A DNA stretch of 64,000 bases, taken from contig NW_020654289.1 of the NCBI RefSeq assembly GCF_003589595.1, positions 6,265,692-6,329,691 on the forward strand, written 5' to 3'. The notes below the pieces were generated by a model. It saw only the letters and a list, made by a program, of their open reading frames with translations, ran no database searches and was not told the DNA's origin. This document shows, in pieces, positions 45,510 to 58,095 of the stretch (the first letter of the stretch is position 1; each line of letters begins with the position of its first letter). The stretch is from Hyposmocoma kahamanoa (taxonomy: Eukaryota > Arthropoda > Insecta > Lepidoptera > Cosmopterigidae). Made by a program: the position numbers and the translations under genes.

Positions 45510-45814
45510 GGTCAACTCATACTGGTGCAGAGTCGAAGCGTCTCGTCGCGTCCTGTTTTTCAACTACAAAGCCTGGCGACGCGCGACGACCCTCGCATTA
45601 GTGCGTCCGGATCACAGTGTGGTCGACGTTTGACGCCTCACTGCACTCAAGTAACGTACGTCAACGCTTGACTCCATATTTGCATAACACAAATTTGTAC
45701 CTTAATATTGGGAAAATAGAGATGAATCTAATATAACAAAAAATAAATATTATATAATAGGCGAAAAACATGACGCGTCGCGACGCTTCGACTCAGCGCC
45801 AGTGTAAATTGAGC
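45510..45814. mobile_element. Inverted-repeat element of about 305 bp
   Basis: The left end is ggtcaactcatactggtgca and on to gagtcgaagcgtctcgtcgc; the right end is its inverse, cgcgacgcttcgactcagcg and on to cagtgtaaattgagc. Flanks carry catag at 45505-45509 and 45815-45819, a candidate 5-bp target duplication. No transposase. Confidence 0.7.
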
Positions 45815-45839
45815 CATAGAGGAACTCGTAAGGTCTGCT

Positions 45840-45975
45840 GAATCAATCCGTAGCTGGGTTGGTAAAAGCGATAGCCACGGTGAGACAGCAAACGCTGGTT
45901 CGACCGGACTCGGATTGAAGGAATTTTACTTTGTATTTGTTTGATAATTGTATCAATAATATAACAAACATGTGG
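45840..45975 (+). repeat. tRNA-like element fragment
   Basis: It contains cgtagctgggttggtaaaag and 'aaacgctggttcgaccgga', then 'ggattgaaggaatttt' and a decayed 'tataacaaac' side. It belongs to the same family as the 27175 element and is more degraded. Confidence 0.5.
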
Positions 45976-46519
45976 AGTATTTTCTAAAAAAAAAATCTAA
46001 AAAATTATTAGACATAATACGACACATTTGGTCATATTGAGTTATATGACCCAAAAGTGTCGCTTATCCCATTTTGCCTTTCAAGCGTCGATAGTAATAA
46101 TTGGACGCTAATTCCAAACATATTGATATATAAGAACCCCACATGTCTCAAAATGAAAACCCGCTTTTATGCTAGCTTCTATGCCAAAATGTTTGCGTTA
46201 TTTTCGCATGCTCCATTAAAGATGAGTGCCAATCGATGATTGTAAAATAAGTCAATGTGATGTGAGCAGCCACTTTAAGGGTGCTATTTTGATTAGAATG
46301 TAAGGCACAAAGAAAAGACGTTATTAAAAGCTACTCAAATCTTTTATCGAGCCTAAAGTGCATTATTTTGTCTCTGTTAAGTGCAAGTGTTTCTTGATGA
46401 TCTTTCTCTCAAGTGACGATACGATAAAAGTAGGTACTTCGACTGTTACAGGTTTATATACTGCGATTTTACGAACACCTTCCTGCAATTCTGAAAAGTA
46501 TTACAAACGACGAAATGTT

Positions 46520-46832
46520 TTTTTTTTAATAATATTAAGTGACGGGACAAACAAGTCGTGCGCCTGATGGTAAACTACACGCCTGTCCATAACAGTCGCA
46601 GTGCCACTCAGAGCTTTAGATCGCAAAGATCTGAAGGGCTTTGCCACTGTCACTGCGTTTGTCACCCTGAGACATAAGTTGACAAGTCCCATGTGCCTGT
46701 AATTTCACCAGCACCCTTGCCCTTCAAGACCGAAACACAGTAAAGCTGACATTACTGCTCGGCGGCAGAAATAGGTAAGGTGGCAGTACTTTCCTGGACG
46801 AACTCTTTCACAAGGAGCTCTACTGCTACTAA
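46520..46832 (-). repeat. SINE-like family 1, full-length-looking copy
   Basis: Minus copy from ttttttttaataatattaag to ctctactgctac, with all the family blocks (gtccataacagtcgcagtgc, ctttagatcgcaaagatctg, gagacataagttgacaagtc, tcggcggcagaaataggtaa). It is one of the best-preserved copies. Confidence 0.8.
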
Positions 46833-46959
46833 GTAATGTTTTATATCCGCCTAAAATTCCTTAGATTCATAATAAATAAATAATAGATATATAAATATAA
46901 TAAGATAATAATAGATATAAGAGAATAATAGATATATATAATAAGGTGTACTGGCTGTG

Positions 46960-47075
46960 CCCCACATATCTTTGTGATTTTAAGCTCTGAATGGCACTGC
47001 AACTGTTATGGACCGGCGTGTCGCTTACTACCAGGTGTACAACATATTCCTCCCGCCATTTGGTCAGTGTGTATT
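46960..47075 (+). repeat. SINE-like family 1, 3' fragment
   Basis: It contains tctttgtgattttaagctct and aactgttatggaccggcgtg, then the end 'ctcccgccatttggt'. It follows an AT-rich simple repeat of 'aataatagatata' units at 46866-46945. Confidence 0.65.
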
Positions 47076-47149
47076 AAGGAATAAATAAAATAGATATAAA
47101 ATAAATTACCAAACAGTGACCATTAGAAGCCCGAAGTCAATAGATGAGG

Positions 47150-48200
47150 GCTTTATTATTAAACTCGAGTTATCTCGAGTTTTCTATTTTTGTACCGTCC
47201 GTGATACATACAATGTTTATAAGCACATTTGCGAGGAAATAAATGCAATATAAATATGGTTCACAATTTAGCAATTATGGATTTGGCGGGTATTTTTTTT
47301 TTCCAAAGATAACACACTCGAACTAAAATTTTGTAAAAAGCAAACACGCATACAGCCATGATGAATTTTAAAAACAAATTTTCAAAATTTTTATACAGAA
47401 AATAATGAAAATCAACTGTAAGAAATTCCTAATAATAAGTATTTAAGTAGTATGTGGCTGAATTGCAATTAAATTTCTGTTTAGATAACATTTTAAGCGA
47501 ATGTTTTAATTTTGAACTTAAGTAACCTCCTTGCTTGTCTTGAACCTGACCTATATATGCAAGTATGTCGTGCAAAAAATTAAAAAGAAGCTTACCGGCC
47601 ATGGTTGTAATAAGACTGTAATAGAAAGAAAAAAGTCCCGTGGGCTTTATTTGGGGCATTATAGTTAAGTTAGCAACTAACCAATCATACCATTTACGAG
47701 CAAGTGTCATGAAAAAAGTATTATACTTTATATTAGCGAGCATCGTAATTTATCTCTAGGCATTAAATTTGTGACGTTAATAATATGAAATAAATAATTA
47801 TATTTTGTATATTTGGCACAAATGAACATTATATTGTGTTTTATACAGATTTATTAAATATCTTGAAATTTTTAAGGCTATACAATAAAATATATTCTCA
47901 GTCAAAGGCTAAACACAGCATTCTACGTGTACCACTTTCTGAATCAACATAAAGTTTTATAGTAGACTGTATTGTTGAATGTCCTAAGCATTTTGATTTA
48001 TATTTCCTTCGTCTAACAATGAAAACATTAAGCCTTACTCCACGACTACTGCAACAAGATCCGTGACAAGTGACATATAAAAACAAGGTAACGACATTAC
48101 CACTTATTAACATTACTATTCAAAAACGCAGATCAAAACAATATTCACCTAGAAAATTATTAAAAAATCAATTTTTGCTTTAAATAGTTATTTTCAAAAT
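47150..48200. other. AT-rich stretch, nothing recognised
   Basis: Two minus-strand frames of 104 and 71 codons occur (47743-47429 and 48113-47898), but they have no recognisable domain or supporting splice pattern and are treated as chance. Confidence 0.4.
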
Positions 48201-48206
48201 GAGTTA

Positions 48207-48577
48207 AAGGTGGTTTTCCACCGGCGAGGCGAGACGAAACGAAGAGAGACGAGAATTGAAATCTCGCCGGCCTATTTCCACCAAAAACTCGCGCTGTGAT
48301 TGTCGATAGTGAAGATTCAGTGCTGTTTAGTTCATCTAGCGATAAATACGCGGCTGAAGTAACATGTCCCTTAAATTATTATTATTAAATATGTTAACGG
48401 AAGAAGAATCAGATGAAACCATATTTTTAAAATCTCAAGTCGTACGTACCCCACAATCTCGCAATTGATGTTAATAGCCATCGCGAGACTGAGAAATCCT
48501 GTTTCCATTGGGCTAGGAGAGAATTTCGTATGACAAATTTCAATCCTCGTTTCGCCTCGCTGGTGAAAAACTACCTT
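48207..48577. mobile_element. Inverted-repeat element of about 371 bp
   Basis: The left end is aaggtggttttccaccggcg, then aggcgagacga; the right end is tcgtttcgcctcgctggtga, then aaaactacctt, its inverse over about 30 bp. It has the same style of ends (ttttccacc) as the 38886 element but a different inside. Confidence 0.7.
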
Positions 48578-48619
48578 GAGGAGCACTATTTTATCTATTG
48601 TTGCATCTATTTTATATAT

Positions 48620-50520
48620 TATATTATGAAATGTATATTTAGCTAAGTATTTATATATTGTTTTTAATAATTTAATGTTATTGATATTGTTTTTTACTAC
48701 ATAATTTTTGTTTGTTGGGCCCGTCCTGTATGTAGGTCTGCAGGAAGAAATTTATATTAAAAATAAGCAGTACCTTTGTTTGTGCTTTCCTTTTTGCTAA
48801 AAGTGATTTGTGTTTTCCTGAGCAATAAATGATGAAATAAATAAACGCATTATAATGATTTCACTTGCTTAGAAATGTACTATTACTCTGCATATATCTT
48901 TAACATAGTTTCACAGACCTTTTTATAGAAGCCGTTGAATTACGAACAGGCCCAGAAGAAAGTTATCGATTATCGACACGCGTGCCCACGCGCATGCAAA
49001 CTTGATTATTCGATTTAATCGACATAATGATGGTTTAACTCGATTATTCGATGGTTTCGTCAATCGTTGCAGTGGGCGTTATGGGACCTTAATTTTTTAT
49101 CGTCGTCATCGTGGATTTGGCAATAAATGATATGACAATGCAGATTTTCTTACATTATCATACAATGCTCGTTTCTGTAGCTCCAGGTACTATTGCACTA
49201 AGCAATGTTTTTTCTTCCTAACGATGTAATGATGTCCTTATACTTAAGTGACTAAGTATAATTAAGTATCAATAGGTATTTTTGTTTCTTCTAAGTTAAT
49301 TTCCGAAGGTATAAACACACTAAATTACATTTTATTAAAGTCTTAATCATTTAGGAAATATAATTTAAAATTCAATGATATCGTGTTATATACGTATCTC
49401 TACTACAGTATGTCTTTTTTTAAACTGTCATTGCACTTTTTGTGCAATGACAGTTCATTGCACAAAAAGTGTTGCCCGATTGCAAGCAGCTAGTGATTGC
49501 AGTCGATAAATATTCTATCGATTATCGACAATGTTGCGGCACGCCTATATGATAAATAGCCATACTTGTTTCATTTGAATAATCATGGGCCCATTATTTG
49601 TTTAGCTAATGAGCATAGGTTCATTTACATTGTCAATTTTTGTAAGTTCATACATACACTGCATTTAAAACTAATGTCTATGAAAAATACAAAAAGAACA
49701 CGTATTTTAAAGTTTTTCATTTTAAATAAAAAATGTACATGTATAAAAATTGATTTTGATGCTAGTAGGTAACCTATCAACACAAGAATAATAACAGACA
49801 AGAATAGTAATCATTAGAACGTCAACGTTCACAATATAGACATTTTTGGCAAAATTTCACATTATTTCACAATTTATCTATAAAAGTGTCGACAATAACT
49901 ATAAGACTATTTAAAATTTTATGAAAACTGGCAACCCTGCAAATGTCATTTTACTCCATCTTCAAAAAAGACAGACTATGATGTCATGCTACCGACCACT
50001 AACTAAAACACGGCTATGTGACAAAACAAATTTTAGAATATTAAAATTGTTTAATGATATTTTGTTTTGTTGGGGTAAGTTCCGATATTTTGGAAACGTT
50101 AACTAATTTTAATTGTTATTAATAAACAATTTTGAGCTCTGTTTTATAGTTTTTAAAATGGGTATTTGACCACTTGTCACTCAGCCGCGTTATAGTTAGT
50201 GGACGGTAGAATGGTGGTCCGTCAAATAATCTGGGAATTTATAAACCCTAGCAAATTAAATGCCGGTCTCACAAGTCCAAGAGTCCGTGAAGAATTGGAC
50301 GTCAAACATAGAGTCAAGTTGATTACACGCATGCGCAGTACGATACGGAAGAGTTAATCCGTTGAGATCCTTGTGAAGGCTAATATTATGATAGTCAAAG
50401 CGGAGAGAGGCGGTAGGTGCATGTAGGTATTTCTTAGTGCTTATAGGTTTAATAAGGTTTTAGAATTTGATCAAAACGCAGAAAGATGATTTCTATTCAT
50501 TGGAAAAGATGAAAAGATTT
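48620..50520. other. AT-rich stretch with small palindromes
   Basis: No gene is recognised. A perfect short palindrome, ctgtcattgcac and gtgcaatgacag around a 4-6 base loop, lies at about 49427-49455, followed by the third copy cattgcacaaaaagtg. Confidence 0.4.
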
Positions 50521-50527
50521 CTATTTA

Positions 50528-50792
50528 GTAGCAGTAGAGTTTTTTAGTTTTTGACACCTTAACTATTTCTGCCGCCAAGCAGTAGTGCGCGTTACCGCTT
50601 TTCGGTTTTAGGTTAAGGGTGCTGGTGAAATTAGAGGCACATGGGACTTGTCACGGTGATGGGCGCAGTGGCAATGTCTCTCAGATCGTTGTGATCTAGA
50701 GCTCTAAGTTGCATTGCAACTGTTATGGACAGGCGTGTCGCTTTCCACCAGGTGTACGACTTGTTCGTCCCACCACTTGGTTTATAAAAAAA
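50528..50792 (+). repeat. SINE-like family 1 copy
   Basis: It starts gtagcagtagag, then a short deletion, tttctgccgccaagcagtag, gtgctggtgaaattagaggc and an end at 'ccaccacttggtttataaaa'. Confidence 0.75.
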
Positions 50793-50799
50793 ATGGAGT

Positions 50800-51890
50800 G
50801 ATAAGAGCACGAGAAATGCCCATATAAGTACCTCAGAAACTCGAGAATGTGGATATGTGAGGACGTTACACAGAACTTAGGGCGTGAACGAACTTAAAAT
50901 CCCCTTCTCTTGACTCCTTCAAACGTCGTGTTAAGGATCATATTAACTACTAAGTTTTTATCCCCATTCCTTAATTTTATTTTCTTTTGCATAGCGTTAT
51001 ACTCTTCTTTGTATATTTATCTTATTATTATTGCTATTTATTTTATTTTCATACAAAAGGATTTATGTATTCTTATAATGCATATACGAATATAATATTA
51101 TTATTATTTGTTTATTTATTCTAATAATGTATGTATTTTCTTGTTATTGTTTATATATTTACTTTATTGATGAGTAGTGTATTTACTTATAACCACTTTC
51201 ATTACAAGATTTTCTTCGGTTACACCCCCAACACCAACTGTTAAATTTCTATCCTAAGATTGCCTGGAAGAAATTGCTACTTAGCAATAAGGCATTATCT
51301 TACGCTGTGATACTTGCATTACTGTTTTGTTTTGTGATTTTAATTTTTAATGCGAAATGAAGCGGATGAAATGTAAAGAATATTTCATTCATTCATTAAA
51401 AATATAATTTTGCGCCATTTGCTAGTTCAACCTTGTAATGTTACACGAATTAATTTGAATATGGAAAACAAAGTCTGCCTCACTACATTGTAAACAAAAT
51501 AAACCACTTTCATTCCATAGGAACCAGTTCAAAAAAGGAATATAATCACCTGTATCTTTATTTAGGTCACTACATTTGAAGCTCATACATCACTAGCACA
51601 TGTCAGCTATACGTACATATTTTACTCTTAACCATGTTATAAGTGGATAGCAAGCGTTCCACAAGGCTCGGCTTTAGGACCTTTTCTATTATTAGTGTTA
51701 TCGTTACCGTCGTTTATATCCATTAGACTATCTTGTTTTGGGTGATACATTATGTTGTGTCTTCTTTTGTTGGTTAATGTAGTTATATTCAAGGAGTGTA
51801 GGTCAGTCAAGAACACCAAATGCCTTTGTTTTGTAAGTTTTCTGTGATATACAATTTAATCATTATGGCGATAGTAATAATAAAATAAAA
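50800..51890. other. AT-rich stretch, nothing recognised
   Basis: A strongly T/A-rich region (about 50930-51130) resembles a decayed retroposon 3' end, but there is no decisive motif. Confidence 0.35.
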
Positions 51891-51899
51891 TAAAATTAA

Positions 51900-52680
51900 T
51901 CTAAATTCATCTTTTAGACCATGGGAGAGGCGAGAGTGGAAAATAGACAATAATATAATAATAGTACATTATTGCAGAGACCGGGAAGTAAGGGATTGTT
52001 GGACGAGTATGAGTTGCAAGGACGAACGCCAGCGAGACCGTGTATTAAACACGAGTCAAGCAATCCCCGTTCTCGCCGAGTTATGTATAGAATTTTTCTC
52101 AAACAATGTGAGGAAATAATAAAAGACTAAAGAGAGGAAGATGTATAATAGAAAAAGTAAAAAAATATAAATTAATATTAGAAGTAATATTTGACGTTTT
52201 AGGACAATTGCTAGAAGGAAATGTTATTGTTTTTCCAAGCACATTAATAAAAGTCTGCTAAACTTCGGATGATGTGTTTGAATGTGTATCTATTACAAAA
52301 AAGACGAAAAAGCAAAAGAATACCAAAATACTTTAGTTTAAATGTTATCGCCATTTTCTTTTTTTTTTAAGTAAGCGGTACAGATAGGTATTTTTAATTC
52401 TCGCAGTTATGAACACTGAGCAGGCTGTGTATGAGTTTTTCTTTTTCCTGTTTACATAGTGCATTATTAGTAGGTAGATTTAAAAGTTTAGAGAAGAGAA
52501 CAGTGAAGGATTTTCACACTTACCTTGCAGGCCTTGGCCTGGCAAAAGTCGCACGGTCACAAATGACAAACTTTCTGTGTTCGTTTTTTGAAAGTAATGC
52601 AAACATTTCAGAGCATGTTTGGGAAATAATATGTCACAAGATACAATATAATGTATAAACAAGCTTCTCTTAACTAGGCT
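51900..52680. repeat. Diverged dispersed repeat, copy 2 (paired with 44640-45480)
   Basis: The head contains catgggagaggcgagagtgg and gcagagaccgggaagtaagg, then the blocks shared with copy 1 (ttctcaaacaatgtgaggaa, aagtaatgcaaacattt). The short frames on both strands come from the repeat, not a gene. Confidence 0.5.
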
Positions 52681-52878
52681 GAGAGTTTATTGAAGCTGGT
52701 CTTAAATAAAGCTTACTGCATTAACAAGTCATTTTAATTGCAAGTCGGCTCAGCTGCAATAATGCGCTAATCCGGCGAGATTGCGATGTCACATAAATCA
52801 ATTTCTGCTTTATTGGTCCGCCGGCATTGTAAATTGGCACGTTAACACCAAGACAGGACCTCGTTGAGCTGATCTTAA

Positions 52879-52888
52879 NNNNNNNNNN
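52879..52888. other. Assembly gap of 10 N
   Basis: This is a short run of N of nominal size. Sequence before and after it shows no gene. Confidence 0.95.
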
Positions 52889-53022
52889 TTCTTAATCGTA
52901 TTTAACGTTTCTCAGATGTCGGATTGTTTAATAATGGGATTTTTTTATTAAAATAATTTATCTAAACTGACAAGCAAGTGGAGGATATAATGAGAGTTAA
53001 TACAAAATGAAATATTATCAGG

Positions 53023-53560
53023 TATTTTTAACCGACTTCAATAAAAGGTGGAGGTGATTAATCCGACATTTGTGAACCGATTTCGATAATAATAATATAA
53101 AATGTAATATATTGAATATTTTATGTGTTTATAATACTTGTGTAAATGTTGGTATCTTTTTTTTATTTCTTTTTTGTTTACATACTAAGTTTATTATTTT
53201 TCTCTCTCCTTTTTTCTTGCACAGTTTTGCCCGCTCATGACCCTTGTTCTCACTGCCTTGGGTTGGCTGGAACAGATTTCTTTTAGAGATAAGGCCACCT
53301 TTGCTCACCTTTTCTATAATTAATTTTTCTGATGTTTTGTTTTTGGTGCAACAAAAAATATAATATAAAAAAGAAAGAAAGAAAGGGGTTACCTCAGTAA
53401 TAGTCCATTTCGAATTTGAAGATAATATTTCATGTCTAAGGGTAACGAATTTTTGGGGATGAATTCGGTTTATTGGCTTTCACTCACTTTCCGTTAACCG
53501 ATTACAAATAAAATTTGGCAAACAGATGTAATTTAAACTTTTAAGGTCTGTTTTTTTAAA
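53023..53560 (-). repeat. Dispersed 'aaccgacttc' repeat, interrupted
   Basis: It starts tttttaaccgacttcaataa and reaches 'gaaccgatttcgataat'. About 290 bp of unrelated AT-rich sequence follows, then it resumes from 'ggttacctcagtaatagtcc' to 'tttaaggtctgttttttt'. Confidence 0.5.
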
Positions 53561-53594
53561 AAGAAAGTTATACTTTAACAACTTCGAATGCACT

Positions 53595-54560
53595 CGGCGT
53601 GGACGAGGAGCGTCCGAGTTTGATTCTCGGTAATACCAATTTAGGAAATCAACTTTTCTTAACTAAGAAATAAATAGTATATATTTTTTAATAATATCAA
53701 GAGAAAGGACGAACAAGGGCGCTGATGGTAAGCTACACGCCTGTCCATAAGAGTTGCAGTGCCACTTGGAGCTTTAAATCGCATTGTCTGTCAGGGCATT
53801 GCCACGGCACCTGTCACCCTAAGACATAAGTTGAAAAACTCCATGTATCTGTAATTTCACCAGCACCGCTACCCTTCAAAATCAGAACGCAACTCACATT
53901 ACTGTTTGGCGGCAGAAATAGGTAAATCTTCGAGTTAAAACAATTGCACGTTATCTTAACCTCCTAAGACCCCCTGCATCAAAATGTACATAGTATGTGA
54001 AGTAATATGATCATGGAGTATCTGGAAAAACACGTTTTTTCATACTAAACTGAGAACATTAAGTGCATGGACCTGAAGCAAGTAAATAATTATATTTAGT
54101 ACATTTCAATGTATATTGGGCGTTTAGCATTTGTCTCGTTGTAGTTTGCAGGTTCTAACGAGGTTGACATTACGCGACTTGGCGAGAAACATTTTTAAGA
54201 TGAGGTTGAACATTAGCGCCATTAGTTTTATAATAAAACTGTACGAGGGACGCTACGTCTTCCACCGGATTCACTTGACACATATTATAATGCCAAACAT
54301 TTTACATAATAAAACTAATACTTATTTACATAGAAATAAGAAAAACAATTTTTAAACTGTTTTTGTGTGCGGTTGTGTGTATTGTGTGTCTTTAAGTGTT
54401 GTGTACGTTGTGCGTTGTGATGTATGTAAAAATTGGTTCTGATCTAGGTGTTCGGGTGAGTATCCTGGAGTGGATTACGTTGCTCTGGTACTCGTGGTAT
54501 AGGGAGTAGTAGTCTGAGATCAGGTAATTGTTGTGGACGCCTGGCATTTTATTGTCATTT
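53595..54560 (+). repeat. tRNA-derived SINE (split) around a SINE-like family 1 copy
   Basis: 53595-53680 has the B-box-like gtccgagtttgattctcgg and matches 19341-19400. 54425-54555 has ggttctgatctaggtgttcg and the end 'ggacgcctggcattt', matching 19400-19515. Between them are a minus family 1 copy (53680-53930) and about 490 bp of other sequence, so one SINE may have been split by insertions. Confidence 0.5.
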
Positions 54561-54765
54561 TAGTAGAGCTCTTTGTAATGAAGGGCAACAGATATCAGAT
54601 TCTCCAAGTAATAAGGAAAAATCCAAGGAAAGCGTAGTCGTGGCTGAAGGGAAACCTCGTGAGTGAAGAATCTGTGACTAGTTCCGCCTTAGCACGCGTT
54701 TCCGGTTTCGTGCGGCATCTTAAAAAATGAGAATAGCCATGATTGTCGCCAACCTTCGTAGAGAA

Positions 54766-55044
54766 GCGGTAAGAGCTCCCTGTGAAAGAGTTCGTCCAAG
54801 GTAGTAATGCCACATTGCCTATTTCTGCCGCCATGCCGTAATGTGAGCATTACTACGTTCCGGCTTTGAAGGGCAAGTGTGCTGGTGAAATGACAGCCAC
54901 ATGGGAATTGTCAACTTATGACTCAGGATGACGGGCGCAGTGGCAATGCCCCTCAGATCTTTGCGATTTAAAGCTCTGAGTGGAGTGTCGCTTAGCACCA
55001 GGCGCACGATTCGTTCGTCCCGTCACTTGATAACATTAAAAAAA
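54766..55044 (+). repeat. SINE-like family 1 copy
   Basis: It starts near gtaagagctccctgtgaaag and ends 'acttgataacattaaaaaaa'. The frames across it on both strands are repeat artefacts. Confidence 0.75.
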
Positions 55045-55507
55045 AGAAATATTATTACTACTTACCTCTCCTATGGCCTTATTATTATTGTTGTTCTTGT
55101 TGTTCATGGATTACAAATAATTTTAACAAAAATGAAGTATTTTTGTTACAATCTGAACTATTCTTTAGCGATCTAGTTTCATATACGGCATTTGTTGCAA
55201 CACGTTGACAAACTACCTTCAATCATTCAATATGAATGATTTAGAAACAAAAAGTCATTCACGTAATGTCTTAATCTAACCAACGATAACTACAGTAAAG
55301 TTTAATCCTTATTTCAAATGCAGTGAAGCATACATTTAACTGCAAAGACACTGAGAAACCGAAAGGGCTATATCTTTCTGACTTGACAGTAGAAACGTAT
55401 TCATGACAAGTCAATGGAACTGTCAGAATATTCTTTGCGAAATTAGCTTTGTAGTTGTCAAAACGTATTTATGATATTTTGCTAGTAAGACGTCTGGTTT
55501 ATATTTT

Positions 55508-55800
55508 AGCAGAAGTAGAGCTCTACTTCTAACTACTGTGAAAGAGTTCGTCCAGGGAAGAGTACTGCCACCATAGTTAATGTGAACATTACTGCGTTTC
55601 GGTTTTGCTGGCAAGATTACAGGCACATGGGACTTGTCAACTTATGTCTCAGGGTGACGTGCGCAGTGGCAGTGTCTCGCAAATCTTTGCGATTTAAAAA
55701 TTTGAGTGGCACTGCAACTATTAAGGACAGGCGTGTCGCTTACCACCAGGTGCACGGCTTGTTCGTCCCGTCATTTATACAATATAACAATAATAATAGG
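55508..55800 (+). repeat. SINE-like family 1 copy
   Basis: It starts tagcagaagtagagctctac and carries agagttcgtccagggaagag and gcactgcaactattaaggac. The middle is shortened. Confidence 0.75.
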
Positions 55801-55867
55801 GTTAAGTGCTAAGTGGCGATCGTTGGTCTCTGCTTATTCAAATAGAAATCCAAGGGCGTAAGTATTT

Positions 55868-56140
55868 TTTTTATATAATATCAAGTGACTGGACGAACTA
55901 GTCGTGCGCCTAATGGAAAGCTACACACTTGTCTATAAAAGTTGCAGTGCCACTCAGAGGCACTGCCACTGTGCCCGTCACCCTGACACATAAGTTGACA
56001 AGTCTCGAGTCCCTATAATTTCACCAGCACCCTTACCCTTCAAAACCGGAACATTACCATATGGCGGTAGAAATAGGTAAGGTGGTAGTACTTCCCTGGT
56101 CGAACTTTTTCACAAGGAGCTTTACTGCTACCTTCTACTT
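55868..56140 (-). repeat. SINE-like family 1 copy
   Basis: Minus copy from ttttatataatatcaagtga to ggagctttactgctacc. It lies about 70 bp from the plus copy, so the pair forms an inverted arrangement. Confidence 0.75.
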
Positions 56141-56619
56141 AGAGGAGACCTGAGACGTATTAAGGAGTGACGGTAAAACAATTATACCAATTTCCTGTTT
56201 AATAAGTTTCCTATGCCTATGAAATCATATGCGTGAGCATTACAACCAGACCAGACATATTAAAAAGTTCGTTACCTAAATTGATCTTACCGGTATTCGA
56301 CCCCAAGACCTCCTCATCAAGCGCCTATGGTAATCGCTTGGCTACCGCAGTCGTCAATTAATTTAGATAAGACGTGAGACAAGAAACGAATCGGAATTAC
56401 GTTTTCCGTTCTTAACTGTCAAACTTTACTAATAAAACTGGGTAGTTTACGAACCTTACTCGCATATTAATTCTTAAATGGTATGTTATTACCAGCAACA
56501 TGCATATTCATTCATATGTTTTATCATGTGTAAATATATTGGACTGCGCTAGGTTACTTGTTATTGTATATTATTCCGTGTTATCGAATTGTACTTTTAA
56601 ACGAACACATTTAAAGACC

Positions 56620-57260
56620 GAAAAAAACCCGACCTCAAAAGTTCGTGAAATCACATCTATTTTAAGTTTTATTGAAATCTGTTTCATCCCCTTGTGGGTG
56701 GATTTTTTTATTTAAATTTAAATGGAACTATTACTAAGGTACTTTCTTTGCAACAAAAAAAGAATCATCAAAATCTGTTCATATAAAAACATTACTGTTA
56801 ATGTACACATTTATTTTTCTATTTTTTTTTCACTCTTACACGCATCCATTGATGGTGTTCCATGAATGAAATATTGACTCGGTATTGTTTGGAGAGGCAG
56901 GTGTCAAAGGGTACCGTGATCTATGTTTGGCTAAAACTTCGACCAAACAGCTATAGATCTTGTACGACATTTTGTAAGGACAGCTTCGCATCGAGGTATA
57001 TTCCTGTTACACAACTTGACACCGACTTCATAATAATATAAGGGTTAACTTTAAATAATATTGACCACCTCACAAGACTATACTACTAAAATCGTAAACA
57101 ACTTTTTTTCCATGGCTTTCATAATTCTTTAGATTTTACGTTGATATAAAAAATAAATACATTTAATTAGATCGCTCTAAACAGTAAACACTCTGTGCAG
57201 GACGGGGATAAGAGTCGTCGCGGAGGACGCTTCAACTTACCTTCCTACCAAATACAGACT
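56620..57260 (+). repeat. Dispersed 'aaccgacttc' repeat with extra flank
   Basis: It has the repeat body from 'aacccgacctcaaaagttcg' to 'atcatcaaaatctgttca', then unrelated sequence, then the flank 'gatcgctctaaacagtaaac' and 'cttcaacttaccttcctacc' shared with 32295-32440. Confidence 0.5.
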
Positions 57261-57779
57261 TAAAAAGTGTCAGATAGTGCAACAAAAACTTTAATTTTTG
57301 GTAGATTTTTAATGTTTTGAAAAAAGTAATGGAACATGAAATGTTGTTTTTTATGATGATAGTAATATAGTCCTGCGAGGTTGTTAATGTTTTAAAAACA
57401 ACTCTGTCTAATTTTTTACACGTGACAGGCAGATGACTCGACTCCACCTGACGTTAAATGAAAAGTGGAATACAAACGTGAAGAAACTTCGTGCAGTATT
57501 GATATAGTCATCGACTTAGCCACCTCCATTATAAGATGCCACTTCACGCCTCGTTTGAAACACCCCATATTATAAGACGGTATTCTCTACGCTAAACTGG
57601 AAGGTAGTTCCATATGTGCGACTGTGCGACAGAAAAAGATGCCACCAAACCTTTTAGCTCGCGATGGAATTCGGCGATTCTAAAACTGACAAGCACGCGT
57701 GCTTGCAGAAAAGGGAAGGGCCGGATAATGTTGAATAATTCTATATAGCACTACATGGAGTAGTACATCTGATAAAAGG

Positions 57780-58095
57780 CGCTAAAACGCAGTTGTAGAG
57801 GTTCAAGGTGGGATGAGACCTCTGCATCGCCGATAACTCGTGAGTCGCTGCAAACAGTCCAAGGCATCGAGTAGGTAGTTGGCGGATTTCTTGTTTATAA
57901 TTATTTCACCTATTCGCACTAAGCGCTTTGCTTCCTCCTTTCTGATGCGTACGGCAAAGGAATGGAATGCTCTAATCTGTATTTCCCGAAAAGTACACTC
58001 TCAAGGCTAGAGTGAATAGCCATTTTTTAGGCAAACGCGTCCCATTGTTGGTCACATCGTCGCTTAACATCAGGTGAGATTGTGGCCAAGCGTGT
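57780..58095 (+). pseudogene. Non-LTR retrotransposon C-terminal and 3' fragment
   Basis: One frame reads AKEWNAL near 57955, preceded by FLMRT; a shifted frame then gives FPEKYTLKARVNSHFLGKRV, wording typical of the end of a lepidopteran non-LTR reverse transcriptase ORF, followed by 'aacatcaggtgagattgtgg'. It is frame-shifted and truncated. Confidence 0.65.

Noticed and set aside
47429..47743. 104-codon minus-strand frame
   Set aside because: No recognisable motif and no neighbouring exon of matching phase.
38886..48577. piggyBac-type elements because TTAA lies near both left ends
   Set aside because: The right flanks have no TTAA, so the target duplication expected of piggyBac is absent.
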